From Sanderia malayensis (lineage: Eukaryota > Cnidaria > Scyphozoa > Semaeostomeae > Pelagiidae): a stretch of 64,000 nucleotides of DNA. Below, one piece after another: positions 34,523 to 48,294 of this stretch (its first letter is position 1; every line of letters starts with the position of its first letter). The notes beneath the pieces were generated by a model. The model made no database searches. It worked only from the letters and a program-made list of their open reading frames with translations, and was not told the origin of the DNA. The position numbers were made by a program, and so were the translations under genes. The stretch spans positions 868,001-932,000 of the forward strand of contig RQOL01000618.1 in NCBI GenBank assembly GCA_013076295.1, in the 5' to 3' direction.

Positions 34523-35635
34523 TTTTCAAGGAGCTTCTTCAGGAAATTCGTTAAAGCGGCGGTTTTCTGACTCAAAAATGGAAAGCTGTAAAAACTAAAA
34601 ACTCGTTAGAAAACTGAAAAACGGTTAAAACCAAGCCACTTGCACCATCTTTTCGCTGATTGGTCAAATTAGTCAGTCAAAGAATGCATCCATAGAAACA
34701 AAAAGAAAATTGAGAAATTGCAAGATGTGAAAGTTGGACAAAGTTGGGGCCCTTTTAACACATCCTTGAGAGAGAATAAGACTCTAAATCTTTGTCATAG
34801 AAATGGCCTTCAAATGATCTCTGAAAATTGATATTGTAAGCCCAGTTAAGTGAAACTTCTCAATTGAGAATTTACGAATTAATATGAACGGTTTATCTGT
34901 GCGAAGGATGCGTTGAAGATAAGTAATTATTGAAATTACCTATATCGTCATAAGTAAGAGAGAAAGAGAGTACAATTGATAAATCAAATCAAAATGTAAA
35001 TACTACAAGCAACGTATGAAAAATGAATGATGTGCTACCTAAGTAAATATGAAAATATGTCTATGAATATGGGAATAAATATAGGCCCATTCAGCTGAAT
35101 GGTTTCAATATGGGGATGGATCATAAAAAATATCACTAACATGTAGCATATACGTGCATTGGCTGGAGAAAGTAAAAAAATAAAATATTTACGATATATT
35201 ATTGTTAATACAAGTAATAAAAAACGTTTTAGTTTCAATTGCGTATAAAGTTGCAAATATTATTTAACAGAAGAAATGTATTAATTAAAATATAAAAAAA
35301 ATGATGTATAATTTAATAAGAGCTTTATGCATAATTAAAAGACGATGTTTTCAGTGTAGCGACTGTACAACCCGAGTAAGAAAAAAACCAAAAAGACTTC
35401 AAGTCAAAGCACAAAACATTTTTCTCTGGTCTAAAATTCTATGTTCCCCAGTCATGCTGAGAAAATGTCAACTCTTTCCCCCCATCTCGACCTTATTGAA
35501 ATTACTTTGAAAATTAAGCCATGCATGCATAATACATATAAAATGTGAAATGCTAAAATGCCAAGTTTAATTATTGAAGAAATGTTACTTTTTCAATGCA
35601 CAAAAAGCAAACCCCGACATTAAAAGTGTTTCAAA
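34523..35635. other. Spacer between HSF promoter and PLC 3' end
   Basis: No gene seen. Holds the presumed HSF upstream region and the 3' UTR of the phospholipase C gene. AT-rich without clear repeats. Confidence 0.5.
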
Positions 35636-38600
35636 TTATTTAGCATGGATGTTGCATTCGCGTATTTTCATGTGAACAAACAACGTAGCATTGGGTAATG
35701 GGTTGCCTTGCTTTGATAAAAGATGCAAATGTCGCCAGCCTGAATAGAAAATGTCGGTCGACTAAGTAAAGTTTTGCATAAAACAAAATAACAAAAAACT
35801 TAACAAACAAACAGAAAAATAAAGAAAGATAAAAGACAGACAAAGAAAGTAAATAAGAAAATACATTAAGTACTTAGGAAGAAAAGATAAACATCTATGA
35901 AGTAGGCAATTATAAACAAGAATAAACAAGCAAAGCTGCTTATGCAACTAAAAAGCAGTGAAGACAAAAAAAATATTACAAAAAAATATAATAAATAATA
36001 AAAAAATAAATGTAAAATGAAACAGATTTTAAGGATTTAAAACAAACGCGCATCAAAATGGCCAAACAAACATTTCAAAAGCACAAAAACAAACAAAACA
36101 AATAAATATGTGCCTGGAAAAAATAAATAATAAAACATGTTACCTTGTCTGATGCAGGTGAGAGGAATTGAGAATTGTCCAATAAAATCATCTCCACCAT
36201 AATCAGAGTCATAAACAGAAAATCTCAGCAGACACAGCTCTGGAACATTGACAGGAAATTTTACCATTTCGTTCCAGACGGGATTAAAACCTTAAATACA
36301 AAATAACTAATTTCAACTGTGGTTTGAATGAAGATCCTGTTAACCATCTGGGGTTTTAAAGGTAATGCGATCCAGTAGCGATCGTTTGAAAGAGAATTTG
36401 AGGATATTTCATTGGTTGGCAGTGGGCATCCATTAAAAGCGAAAGGAATGACTTGTGTCGTTAGGCCACAAGAAAATAGGGAAGCATTTCCACAAATCTC
36501 CCAAATAAAACAAACACACAGTACTGTTTGTGCTGGTCGTTAAAAAAGGAAAACATAACCCACCATTGTTGTGAATAGTTTTCGAGCAGAAAAGTTTTTC
36601 CTTTTCATCGCATTCCAATCCGTACGCTTCAACAAAAACGTAAGGATCTATGACCTGAAAATTAGAGTGGAGACATTATAGCGACAAGACGTTATATACT
36701 TCCATCCCCACAAGAGAACAGCAAAAATCCCATGGTAACCATTTAATCCTGTACAACACCGAATGGCATAATTCTTATATGCCATAAGCTCAATCTAAAG
36801 ATGGCAGTTCAAGTTCTATACATCGTTATATTTAAGTCTGTTATCAGAGAAACAGAATGTACACACCTCTTTTTGCTTTGAATTTTTCGCTTTTGGCAGC
36901 TGTTGTCCACTGATTACCTAAAAAAATCAACAACGAAATATAACATCAAAAGCATAATTGTTACACACTCAGCTTCGCATAATACGAGTTTAGTAACATC
37001 TTAAAGGTTAGCATTTAATTCAAATAATTTAGAGATAAATATCGTTTATGTGGAACGATTTCAAACTGGTCTTTTTATCTTTTTATCTTCAGGAAGATAA
37101 AAAGATGAAAAGACCAGCTGTTAAGATAATATGAGAGCTGTCAAGCTCCTGTCGTTCGAACTCCCACTTATTCGAACTGAACCTTCTGTTCCTTCAAAAA
37201 TTCTTGGAGAACCAGCTCTTGCAAAAAAACTAAATTAAACTCAAAATTTTGACATATTGTACTTTTAACTTAGCTCCAACATTCTTAGATCCCCCGAGGG
37301 GGGGGGTAGAATCACACAAATGCACAGAGTATCACACAGATGCACAGAGTTGTAATACCTATACAGTGGAAAAGGAAAGCAAAGCATTGCTATTGAGTAT
37401 GCTCATCAAGATAGGTAGGTATCGCAGTAATATCAAATTCATTATAGAATAATTCAATTCAACGTAAACAATCATAAAGTACCTTGAGTTCCACAGAGAC
37501 TGGCTTAGAAATATCAGAAAGCTGCTTTCGATTCAAAGATTTAGACTCCACAAAATCATTCGGATTGAAAGCTTTTGATTCTACAAAAATAATAATAACA
37601 TCAATCTAAAAAATCCACATATTTGAAGCAAGTTAGGCCCCTGTATGTTGAATGACAAACACCATGGCGCAATTACTTTCACTGAGACCGAGGGAATGCC
37701 AGAGTGAGTCAATTGATAAACGTGCTGCTATTATAACAGCAATATGAGATACTTCATCTCACCAGTTACGTCCGTTCAAATTAATTTCCAAGCTCAGCAT
37801 AAATCAACGGATAGAAAATAGTCGCGAAGGGGGCAACATTGTTGTAAAATGACACAGTTCAATGCTGTAGCTTACCTTCTCGCATAAAATGAGGCTTGAG
37901 GAGATAGCCACAGTTTCCATTGTCCCTGAATTTGCCTTTATATATGTCCATCATTGAGCCATCGGTCTGGTAATTCAATGCAACTGGAAAAGTCAAAGAC
38001 TGTTACGTGCCTGAAGAATTGTCGTTATTGACAACTAATGGACCAGATGTTCAGCTCGCTACATTAGCAAATTTGTTATTATACGGAGACAATATGCTGC
38101 AGATAGCTCAAGCCATCAAAACCAACAAGACAACGGAGAAAATGGCAAACACAACAGAGTACTATCGGGGGAGGGAGTTCGAGCTAAGAAGTGGCGTATA
38201 CGAGGCAAGTCTCAATCTAATGCGAATTAAGGCTCCTATTGTTGTTCGAGCTACCGGGGAGAAGGATAGAGTCGTGTGAATCTTAGCCCACTGCTTGCAT
38301 AGGAAATTTTCCTTGTTAATAATAACATACTGCCGGTTGTATTGGCTACATGAATTAACTTGACTGTTCATGAATGCTTCATTGAAATCACAACAATCAA
38401 CCGACTTACCTATTTGACAACCGGAGTTCCACGCAACCTGCGGATTGTAGTTGCTCGAGTCCACGCGCCTTCCGGACGGATAGGTACGGCTGAGAAACTT
38501 CATGTTATATCTCACGAAAACCTCCCCATCCGATTCACCGATCGACTCGAATTTCGATTCGCTGAATGACGACATTTCGTACGGCTCATCTAGCAAAGGA

Positions 38601-41600
38601 AACCACGCATGATTAAGGTATATCTGCATCTGTAGTGCCCCCGAGTAAAGCAAGTAAAAGGATAATATGTTACAAGCAATTCGCGAGCAGAAACGGGGGT
38701 TGTCTCCGGATTTTATAGCTCATGTTAAAGTAAATGTGAAGACGAATCTAAAGCAAACATTGCAAAGCTAGCCTGACGTCCCTATGTTCGCTTCTTCAGA
38801 TCTCTCATAAAATTCAGTTATATTTGTACAATGTACTATTTCTAAGTCTAAGAAAAGGGGATAGTAAATCACCACTTACTGTGCTCCAAGGCATATTCAC
38901 ATGATTGAAATTTTACGGCTCTGATGTAGTTGACTAGTCTCGACAGCTCTTTGGCCAGCTTCAAATTCTATAATACAAACCAGAATAAAGTTAGAGCCCG
39001 CGTGTTTCAGCAGGCAGGCGTGTGTATTCTGCGGGTATACACGCATGAAATCTGCGATGCACCGCTGGGATTTTATACTTAAGATTCGAGATCGAGATTT
39101 TATAAAAACGAGGGCCTTGATCCTGAGAGTCCTCAAAGAAGTTGATGCTTAAAAGGTAAAATAGTCGATGAAAAGGTGTCAATCCCAAAAGGTGTCAATG
39201 CAGTAACCCACAGTATATTACAAGCATTCGTCAATGTAGACAAAATTGCATATAAAGAAAGATTTGATTATTAGACAAGGGTATTTTCTTTAATAAGCCC
39301 CCAGGGCGGTTGTAACATTTTGTGATATTAAAGGAAACGTTTACTAAAAAGGAACGTTTAAAAGAGAAGGAACTTTAATTGGAGAAGATACGATATTCAC
39401 GATATTATTCACGATATTATGTCTATTCACGATATTATCTCTCAGATACGATATTCAAGTCCTCCAATTTTGCTATTGAGTTGAATTGCGGGACGCTTCA
39501 GAAAGTTGTTGTTGAGCGTTTATCAATTCAACTCAACATCAAAACAATGCGGGATTTGTATGAAACATTCCGAGCGGTTACATGGTCAACAGAAAGGATT
39601 ATGGTGGCTATCAGCTCTTGATAATTTATATTTCAAATTAAAGGTTGAATAATTTAGAAGTAGCTACAAGTTTTAACATAAGATAGCATAGGTAAACAAA
39701 GTTAAATTTGAATTTACTTGCTCACTTTTTTCGATCCTCTGCTGAACGATCGACTGAAGCTTCCAATAGATGTGGCAGAGTACTTCTTTAATTTATAAGT
39801 ATAAAGAACATCATTAATTAATCATAGTTTTTAATGTTAAAGGCTTATATGGATAATATATACAGTTGTGTTGAATAACTATTGCTAGAGGTATTCAATT
39901 AAATTAATGATTAAAATTAATGAAAAATTAATGAAAATTGAAAGATCAAAAATTTGAAAATTATTCGAGTTTATAGCGATTCAACAAAAAGGCTGTTATG
40001 ACCAATTGAATTTTATGGCGAATTAAAGAATGTTTAACAGATCAAGCATGTAGCCACAGAAACAAATCGTCATTTTAGTTTATATTAAAGCCCAACGTCA
40101 AGCATTGCGTTAGACATCTTTTTTGTAAAGACTTACCTCGACTTTAGAACCCTAATTGTAGTATTAATTGAGAACTCCAGTTTTGAGGCGACACAGAAAG
40201 ATGTGGTATTTATATATATTTAGCAATTTATATTGGCGGTACAATAAGGCCATGTATCTTGCACCAAAAAAACCATAGAATCACAAAACAATAAGGCCAC
40301 ATACCACTAAGGTCTTCAAACGACCATAAAACCCTGCCAAAAATGTGCACTGCAAATCAATCAAATCTTACCTTGCTTCTTTCTTTTTGTTTCTCGTCTT
40401 TCTTGCGCTGCCCAGAATGAAAATCGACTTCGTCTTGCATGGACTGATCAACGACAATCTCTGAGGCTTCGTCTTCTTCTGATACCATCCCAGGATCCTC
40501 TTCGGAATCATCCTCCTGCTCTGGGCTGAGTTTCTTACCCTAAACGACACGGAGGAAACCAAAACACAGCAGTTAAATGCTGCACTGATTGCTCTGACGG
40601 GACAAAATCAACATAATCAGTAGTAATACATGTAGTTCGCTGCTGAAGTTACTGCCAGAAAGAATTGTCGCAATATACATCGGACGCAATACAATACGAG
40701 CCAATGCAATAGAATTCTGGTCTTATTTTAATCCATAGTTCGCACGACCGGTCTGAATACAGCGCTCTTTTCAAAAGAGTTTCAGTTACATAGTGGATAG
40801 TACCCCTATCCAACGAAGGCAGTTGTATAGAAAAAGGGCGTAAAAGGCGTAACCATAAAAACCTTGAGTAAAATCTTGTATTTCAATGATTCTGGAGAAG
40901 GAAGATATTCGAGTGTCTTATCAACTTCTTCAGTGTATAATTCATCTAAAAAGTAAAAAAAATTATTCAGTTGGAATTGCGATAGCCTGAATAAGAGGGA
41001 CTGGTCTTTTGAAGTAACAATTGTGACTCCGCCCTCGGCATAGATTAATATCTTAACAGACAGTGTACCTTTACATCATAATAGCTCTAACTGTCAAGGC
41101 ACTGAATAAAATAGGTTAAGTGACAGAATGTTCGAGTTATCGAATAGAACTAAGGAATAACATACTGGAAGAAGGTTCCCACGGAAAAGACAGTTCGAGT
41201 TAACGCGTTATTGGGGGGTTCGAGTCATTTAGATTTCATTGCATAACTGTATATTTTAATTGTTTAATATACGCACCTCCAAGAATTTCCAGGAAGTATC
41301 TTGCCATAACTTTCTGCTGCTCAATACTGCAATGATTTTCCAGCGAAAGAATCAAAGGATACCTGAAAAATGGTTGAAAGAACTACATTTAACACGAATT
41401 GGTGTCTACAATGCGCACAACGAGGCGGTGTACTACGAAGCAGGCAAGAAATATGACCAGTGTACCACCAAGATGTAAAAGAGACGAAAGTCTAATTTCA
41501 CGCAAAAGTACATGTATTATCATGGGCAGTATAGAAGGACATGGTTCGAACAACTCAGCGATCGAATTACGCAGGATTCGAACCAACTGCCCACGGATCA

Positions 41601-44600
41601 AAGGTAAATGCAGTTCGAGTGTTACTAACATATATATATTTTCAGTCAGAAATGATTCTGTGGTTGTATGAACTTACGGTGAACTGTAAAATGCGAATTT
41701 CTTGATAGTACTAATGACGTCTTTGAACAGAATTTTCGATGTGAGCGTATAACCGTGGTATATGACTGGCTGATTATCATCACCATCCCAGATATCCACT
41801 GCGCAAAAAACACACACACAAAAGTAATGTTATAAACGATCATTATAGCAACTACAGTGGACAATCGCTATCGAAATCAGGCCCGGGCAGGGGCAGCAGT
41901 AATGTTCATCATACTGATGGATTCGAATCTGGCTGTAGTCAATTTATTGACGTGCAACTGCAGTCAACTCTATCTAATTCGAACACTCTGGGGAAGCGTG
42001 AAAATGTTCGAATTACAAAAAGTTCGAATTATAGAGGCTTATTTTATAAAGGTTCGTTCATTGGTGATCCTTGAAGGGACAGAGAAATTCGTTCGAATTA
42101 GATAGAGTTCGAATTACACGAGTTCGAACTATGCAGATTTGACTGTACATTGATTTATAGCTTGATAGAGATCATGCGGAAGTCAACTTACATTCAATGC
42201 ACCTACAGCCACTTTTTAATGCATTTTCATATGCCTTGACGCTTGATGGACCCCGAAATTGATCCTCTAGCAAATACCTATGGAACAAATCATACAACCG
42301 TTTAGCGCGATAAAATAGCTACATACGAATAGAATAGAGAGAATGACAATGCAGAAGAACATGACATTTGTCGTGCTATCAAAATAAAAACACGACAAAC
42401 TTGTCGGAGAGATCTTTGGTTCCAGATAGCCCCAACAATGGGGCGATTGCACATATGCAGTTCGTTTTTAAGTCGAAATATCGAACTGTGCATGCGTAAT
42501 AAACACACTTCAGGGTGTAATTTCTTACGATAACAGAATCCGATCTTTAAATCGAATGTAAAACATGTTTAATAAAACATATAGACATTAATAGGTCTTA
42601 GCTACTTCAATAAACACATGTAGGTAGTTGCAAAGTGCACTTGGCTACATTGGGTATCTAATGTTCTACACTACTTGTAAGAAGTATCTGCTTATGAGAC
42701 TGTGCTGTAGCAAAGAAAACGTAAAGAAAAGAAAACCGAATCGCACTCACGTGTTGTGAGAAGAGGCAATGAAATAATGAGAGAGAGGCTGGCTCATGTC
42801 CTGATACACCGAGTGGCATTTTGAATCGATGATGTCACCATCGTTTGACAGCAAATATTTGGTTAGGCCTAAAAAAAGAAAAAAAAATGAACAAGTATTT
42901 TCAGATATTGAGAAAAAGGAAGATTAAAAAATGACTTCGTTAGATTTTCAATAAACGACAATACAGTCTACTGTCGATAAGTGGAACCTGCACGAGACAG
43001 AAAAAAATGGTTCCACTTATCGAATGTTCCACTTATCCGAATTATAGGTTTGTTAATGCAAATCCAGGGAATCGGAGAAGTTGGTTCCATTAAACGAAAG
43101 TTCCACTTATCCGGGGTTCCACTGATCGAGAGTAGACTGTATTGTCATTAATAAACTTCCTTTGTTAACCATTAAACAAAGGACGTTTTCGGACATAAAA
43201 AGCAGCTCATATCAATTAGTTTGCTGGGCTTGAAAATCTCAAAACAAGTATAGATCCGAGTACTTGTTCAGTACATATAGAGAGATAGGAAATACTTCCT
43301 AAATAGCTAGTAAGTATATACTGTATATGCATTGTTTCATACTCACCATCAATGCCTAAAAGGTGTCGTTCTTTGAGCTCCTGAATTGGCTCATACTTCC
43401 CAATAAGGTCGATGCAAAAGTGATCTGTTATCCCTTCCATCTGTTGAAAACAAGAGTGACAGCATTACCCCCGTCTAAGGTGAACGAAACAACTTCGAAG
43501 CAACGGACCGTGAAGTTTTGACGGGTGCAACATTGGAGCATCATTGCATACTTGATACAATACGAATACAAAACATTGAGATTGAAATATTCAGGTTCTC
43601 AAGATGCTACACAGCGTAAAAATCCTTGTTAATAACGTGTACCTCCTGCTCCGTTGTGAGAAATCGCTTCAAATTGCTCACTGTCAAGCTTCTACCATTC
43701 TCACCAAATCTGCAATGAGATAAGCAATACATATGCATCAAAAATAGAACTGTTGAAGACACGAAGGTAGACACATTCTGCATTACCTGAAATTAAGCTT
43801 GTAGAGATTGAAAATAAAAAATTGAACATGTGAAGTTAGATCCAAGAAGCATTTAAATATACAGTTCCCACCTCAAGATTAAACTTCGACTTTACTGCAA
43901 AGAGCTGGTGGTAAGTTACGAATTATCTCCGACTTCCCCCGGAATGGAGCAATTACACATGCGCACATTGATTTAAAACTCTAAATATCGAATCGCGCAT
44001 GTGTGATAAACCCATACTGGAGAGTCCCTGTCGAAGCTTAGACAAGGCTCGATTTCAGCCATGAATCATTCAAAATCAGATTCAGATCAGGAAGATAAAC
44101 CCTATTCGCAACGGGTTAATACATACTTCTCAATCAATTCTATTATTTCTTCTCGCGTTGATAGCCGTTTAAAAAAGTCAGCAAACTCTTCTTTGGTCAG
44201 AGTTCCATCTTTGTGTCCCTGTATGCCTTGAATATTAGCATCCTGAAAAAGAAAGGATGACGTCATTTGGACGGTGTAACACCATACGCACTTTTTGAGG
44301 CCAAAGTAATGATATAAAGAAAGTGTTCCATCAACTTACATTGAATAACAACTTGAGCCGCTTCGAATCTATACTGATATTCAAACTGAACAGTAGTTTC
44401 TCGACCTCAGATAGTGACAAGGCGCCATTTTTGTCCGCGTCATACTTTGCGAAGGCCGATTTAAGCCACCTAAACTTGGTTAAGCTTCAATAACAAAGTT
44501 TGTTAAACAACTAAAACTATCTTTCTTCAACAGTCCAAGCATCTCGTATTATGTACTTTTGTTTACGAAAGGATACTCGTCTCTCAATGGATCTGGTTTG

Positions 44601-47600
44601 GATAATAGCAGTCCTGAAATAGAAGAATAATACATCAACTAAAATATTTTAGCAAACGCTCACAAGTGGAATATATTAACACAACCAGGTAACACAACAA
44701 GGTATGGAATGAGCTCTCAATCAATATAAGAGATGTGGAATCCATTGCAATTTTCAAAAATAACGTCAAAAATTGTCTCTTGGGCCAATAAGAAACAAAG
44801 AACTAAAAACCCTGCACAAACATGACCTCCAGGTAGAACAGTGTGTTTTTAATGATTATTTTTAGTAATTATTTAGTAATGGTTGTAAATTAAACTGATG
44901 GAGTATCATGTATAAACAAGATTATTGTTATTATTGTACTGCCAGAAAACTTTACGCAGCAGTTGTGTCTTGAATGGAAAGTGCAAAAGGAATGTGGGAG
45001 GGGAGCAATAGAAATCGGTTGTGCCATGAATATATTCTTTCTGCAGTTTAAATTTTGCCAGGCTGCGCAGGAGACACAGCTCTCCTGCCCAGCCCTCTCG
45101 CTACAACCAGGCAGTATAACCAAGCTCAACTTCAATATAAGTTTGTTACAAAGCTCAATTTAAAACGGGGGGGGGGGGTTTAAAAGAAACATCTGCGATG
45201 CTTACCTTTTCTTTTAAGAACTGCTTGCAAGCCAAATACCCATTTACTGGCTGCGTCGCTTGAAAAAGCAACAAGATGCATGCGACGAGTGATAAATTTC
45301 CTCTCGTACAAAATAACCAATTGGCAGTCTCTTGGATATTTTTTAATTCTGTCAGCCTCCGCAATCTGATGCCCTCCAACAACGTCTTTGATATCACTCA
45401 AGGAAACTGAAAACGCAAAACAAAACTTGGTGAATTATATACACAAGCGTACAAGAAAAGGGGATGGGGGAGGTCATTCCCACAAAGGTGCACACAAAGA
45501 AATGTCAGTCGGGTAAATTTCAGCACAAAACGTCGCAATACATTCAAGCAAAATTAGATTCGCAGAACTCAGTGTTAATACAAATTACTGCACAGTACAC
45601 CCCTGATGATCATTGGGGTCAGAAGATGCAGTGCCACCAAATTGAAGTGTGGAGTTATATGATGTGCGACAAATAACGCAGGTGAATGCAGCATTGCAAC
45701 AAAAAGGGTGGGGAGCATTGGACCTCAATTTGAATGGGGCTTAAACATTCACAGGAGCCTCGTAATCACGTTGGCGCGGGAACTCAAAATCCTTTCTACG
45801 AGACTGAAAATACGCCAAGCAACTCTAAGCCAAAAGAAGCAACCGCATCATATGTCTCAAAGGAGACAAAGACCTAGGTAGTTGCACGTTTCCAGCTGAA
45901 CATCCCCGTAAAATAGGACAAGGGATATAGTAGCTATGAGTCATGGACCAATAGGCTATAATCTTATTGACAGATGACGGCAGCTTCTATTCATAAATAT
46001 GACTTGGATAAGCGTAAAAATGGTAAACAAAAGCGAGGAAAAACAAGCTTTTAAGATATGAAAAATACAACGATTAACTAACAGGATTTCTGATCGGTTA
46101 AATGATTGTTCACCATAATTGCAATAATTGATACCGAAGATTAAGATGTACTAGGCATCTATTGAAGACAAATCGCATTTGGATCAAGCTAACTAGCACA
46201 AAGTTAAGATTTATTTATCGCATTAAATAAGTACCGTCTGTTATTATGTTAGTAAAATTTCAATCCCTGGGATGTTAATTAAGGAAATTAAGGAAAACTT
46301 TCTACAATACAGACTGAGATTTCTAGTGTCTTTTATTGATGCTGATAATTATGTAAATTATCAACACAAATTTTGCTAATATTAATATTACAATTGATGT
46401 TGCTAATTTGGACCATTAAATAAATTAGGCTTCTGAAAAGAATTGAGAATCTTAATGCGACAATTACTTGCAAGGTTAAAAGATTTGGGTGAGACTCGTC
46501 AAGTCGAAAATTGTTATTCTCAAGGTCTATCCTGGCATCTTTCTCAGGCATTGGTCTTACTGCGTCCAAAGTTTAAGCTCTATAGTTCTAGTAGTGATGT
46601 AGAAAGCAAATAACAAGTCTTCACACCACAATTCTGTTTCATCCCGGACATCTGCCCCCCCACTACCTTTATTAGCGCACATTTCAATGAGCATATCTGT
46701 TTCCATTGGAAGACGAGTGAACAGCTTAATAATTAATGCGATGATAAAATATGAGGTAGGTTCTATTGTTGAATTTTGGAAATGGAGATGGCGAAGAATA
46801 AGCATTTAAAAAATTAATAATAAACCAGTCAATTATACCTTTGAATCCTTTTGGCTTTCGACTTGGCGAATAGCGAAAACCCATGAGATCTTCATCCAGA
46901 ACAAAATACTTCTTCTTGCCTTTGCGTTCTTGCTTCTTCTTGTTGTTGCTACTTCGCTTAATTTTACTTCTTTTCATTTTGATTAATTTGCAGCCATGGC
47001 ACATAAACTCCCAACATTCTCTCGCTACAAATGAAAACAAAAAACATTGGTGTGATAAAACACTCGTTTGAAGTTGACAAAGTAGAACTGATGGAAGAGA
47101 TTAAGTTTTTACAGTAGCAGAGATGATTGGAAGGAAAATGATTCAACAATCTACCAAGCCAAATTATGTGATAATGTACTGATATGGTAGTTACAAAACA
47201 AGAAAATAAAACTGCGATACTTTGAAAGGCCCTCCTCAAATACACACAACGGGAATCATGAGAATATTTGAGTTAACAAGAGTTTCTTTTGCAAGGGTTA
47301 TGGTTTCTTAGGAACCCGTGAAAGAAAAAATTAAGAAATGGGATACCAGAGAGATAATTTCGCTCGAATTACAGGAATTTGACGTAGATGAGCAGAGTTA
47401 CCGGATATTACATATACAGCCACTTTATTGATTTCATGGGATGGTTTCGTGGGTTGTTAGGATGGTTTGGTGGGTTGTTAGGATGGTTTGGTGGGTTGTT
47501 AGGATGGTTTGGTGGGTTGTTAGGATGGTTTGGTGCTTGCTAGGATGGGGCGTCTCCAGTTGTTGTTGTTTGCTATCACTGCGAATTGCTCACACGCAAT

Positions 47601-48294
47601 GGCATGGCATTGTAGAGCATTGTAGAACCTTGGGAGAACTGCACGGGTGATGGGAAAACTACGGCTGTTGGATTGGCGATAATCTCCGAACAAGCTGGTC
47701 AAAAAGAATGACAACCTTGTGGGAGCATTTTAATATTCATGTACTCTGTCGTATTAAATACGCCATATTAGCATATAATCTATAGCACAGCACAAATACA
47801 CGCGACTTTTTGCCTATCTTGCCTATATGACAAAGCAATGCCCAGATAGGAGATGAGCATCTTTACAGCTGCGACATTAGTAATATACACTCAATATCCA
47901 CTCACTCACTCAATACACACAATATACATTCAAATACACACACGGGAAAGTTTTTTTGGGCACAAAACATACTTCTACAGCAACCACTCGCCCTACCAAA
48001 CGCCTAACAAACTGTTGTGTGTGACCATAGCATGTAAAATAGTAAGAGCATCTGAAATGTTTATAAATAAATCATGCACTCTTTCCTATAACATTTGCGT
48101 TGATATTGCAAGAACTTACAACGATGATCGACCTGGAGCCATTTTTGCAAACTCTGAGAGTGATTCGACGTTCGCCTCACCAGTTTTCCATGCACCGGGG
48201 CAACTAACAATTCCGTGCTCAACTTTCTCTGCGTAAACTGACTGCCGTTATGATTGCCGCTCTCTACTTGTAAATGATGCTGGCTTGAACTCAT
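35636..48294 (-). CDS. PLCD: Delta-type phosphoinositide phospholipase C, 22 exons
   Basis: Hydrolyses PIP2 to IP3 and diacylglycerol. Minus-strand exons: 48294-48120, 47024-46839, 45406-45206, 44613-44577, 44469-44340, 44242-44127, 43709-43643, 43440-43347, 42868-42751, 42277-42192, 41798-41678, 41362-41277, 40945-40863, 40539-40372, 38967-38880, 38589-38410, 37983-37876, 37580-37483, 36917-36867, 36654-36564, 36290-36144, 35739-35636. All phases agree, giving 844 residues. A 58-residue N-terminal extension precedes a PH domain with a very basic loop (about 60-187). EF-hand loop [12 protein letters not shown] is at 210-221. X domain (about 346-500): catalytic H373 (SSHNTYLLEDQ) and H418 (IYHGYT), with E403, D405 and E452 as metal/catalytic residues. 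The acidic X-Y linker is 500-560, the Y domain about 590-681 (SSNYNPQ, GCQIVALNYQT), and a C2 domain ends it. Confidence 0.95.
36000..36040. repeat. A/T-rich low-complexity tract in PLC intron
   Basis: An AATAAA/AAAAT-rich stretch, part of a longer A-rich intron region (35.8-36.1 kb). No structure beyond base composition. Confidence 0.4.
39378..39460. repeat. CGATATTATTCA short tandem repeat
   Basis: Five imperfect copies of a roughly 12-14-bp phrase containing CGATATT and TTCA, in the PLC intron between exons 40372-40539 and 38880-38967. The plus-strand ORF across it is a chance reading. Confidence 0.6.
41110..41240. repeat. Degenerate TTCGAG/TTCGAA-type MITE remnant
   Basis: Repeated ATTTTCGAGTT-like phrases (GTTCGAGTTATCG, GTTCGAGTTAACG) without intact ends. 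Likely an old relative of the 185-bp family. It lies in a PLC intron. Confidence 0.45.
41961..42145. mobile_element. 185-bp Tigger/pogo-like MITE, reverse copy
   Basis: Same length as the element at 21987-22171 and its reverse complement in layout: left end CAGTCAACTCTATCTAATTC, right end complement CAGTCAAATCTGCATAGTTC. TA follows at 42146-42147; the left flank is TG. It lies in the PLC intron between exons at 42192 and 41798. Confidence 0.85.
42964..43139. mobile_element. 176-bp MITE with GATAAGTGGAAC repeats
   Basis: The ends CAGTCTACTGTCGATAAGTG and (complement) CAGTCTACTCTCGATCAGTG are flanked by TA at 42962-42963 and 43140-43141. Internally GTTCCACTTATC occurs repeatedly in the complement orientation. 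The CAGTC start and repeat layout parallel the TTCGAAC family, but the sub-terminal motif differs. It lies in a PLC intron. Confidence 0.85.
44702..44791 (+). pseudogene. 3' end of a LINE-type reverse transcriptase
   Basis: In frame: [18 protein letters not shown], then [10 protein letters not shown] and a stop. This is the typical carboxyl terminus of CR1/L2/RTE-like RT polyproteins (pattern W-N-x-L-P/S then F-K-x-x-V/L-K). Only the tail remains, in antisense orientation within the PLC intron 44614-45205, so it is a 5'-truncated dead copy. Confidence 0.65.
45166..45182. repeat. G homopolymer run
   Basis: AAAACGGGGGGGGGGGGTTT-type run inside a PLC intron. Simple repeat only. Confidence 0.8.
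47438..47545. repeat. 21-bp tandem repeat in first PLC intron
   Basis: Unit TGGGTTGTTAGGATGGTTTGG is repeated about four to five times. On the plus strand it would translate as a WVVRMVW repeat, which is not considered coding. Confidence 0.85.

Noticed and set aside
38007..38279. 90-residue plus-strand ORF between two PLC exons
   Set aside because: It lies in an intron on the opposite strand, no signal or domain is seen, and the flanking PLC exons join cleanly without it.
47441..47650. WVVRMVW-repeat ORF
   Set aside because: It is a translation of a 21-bp tandem repeat in an intron.
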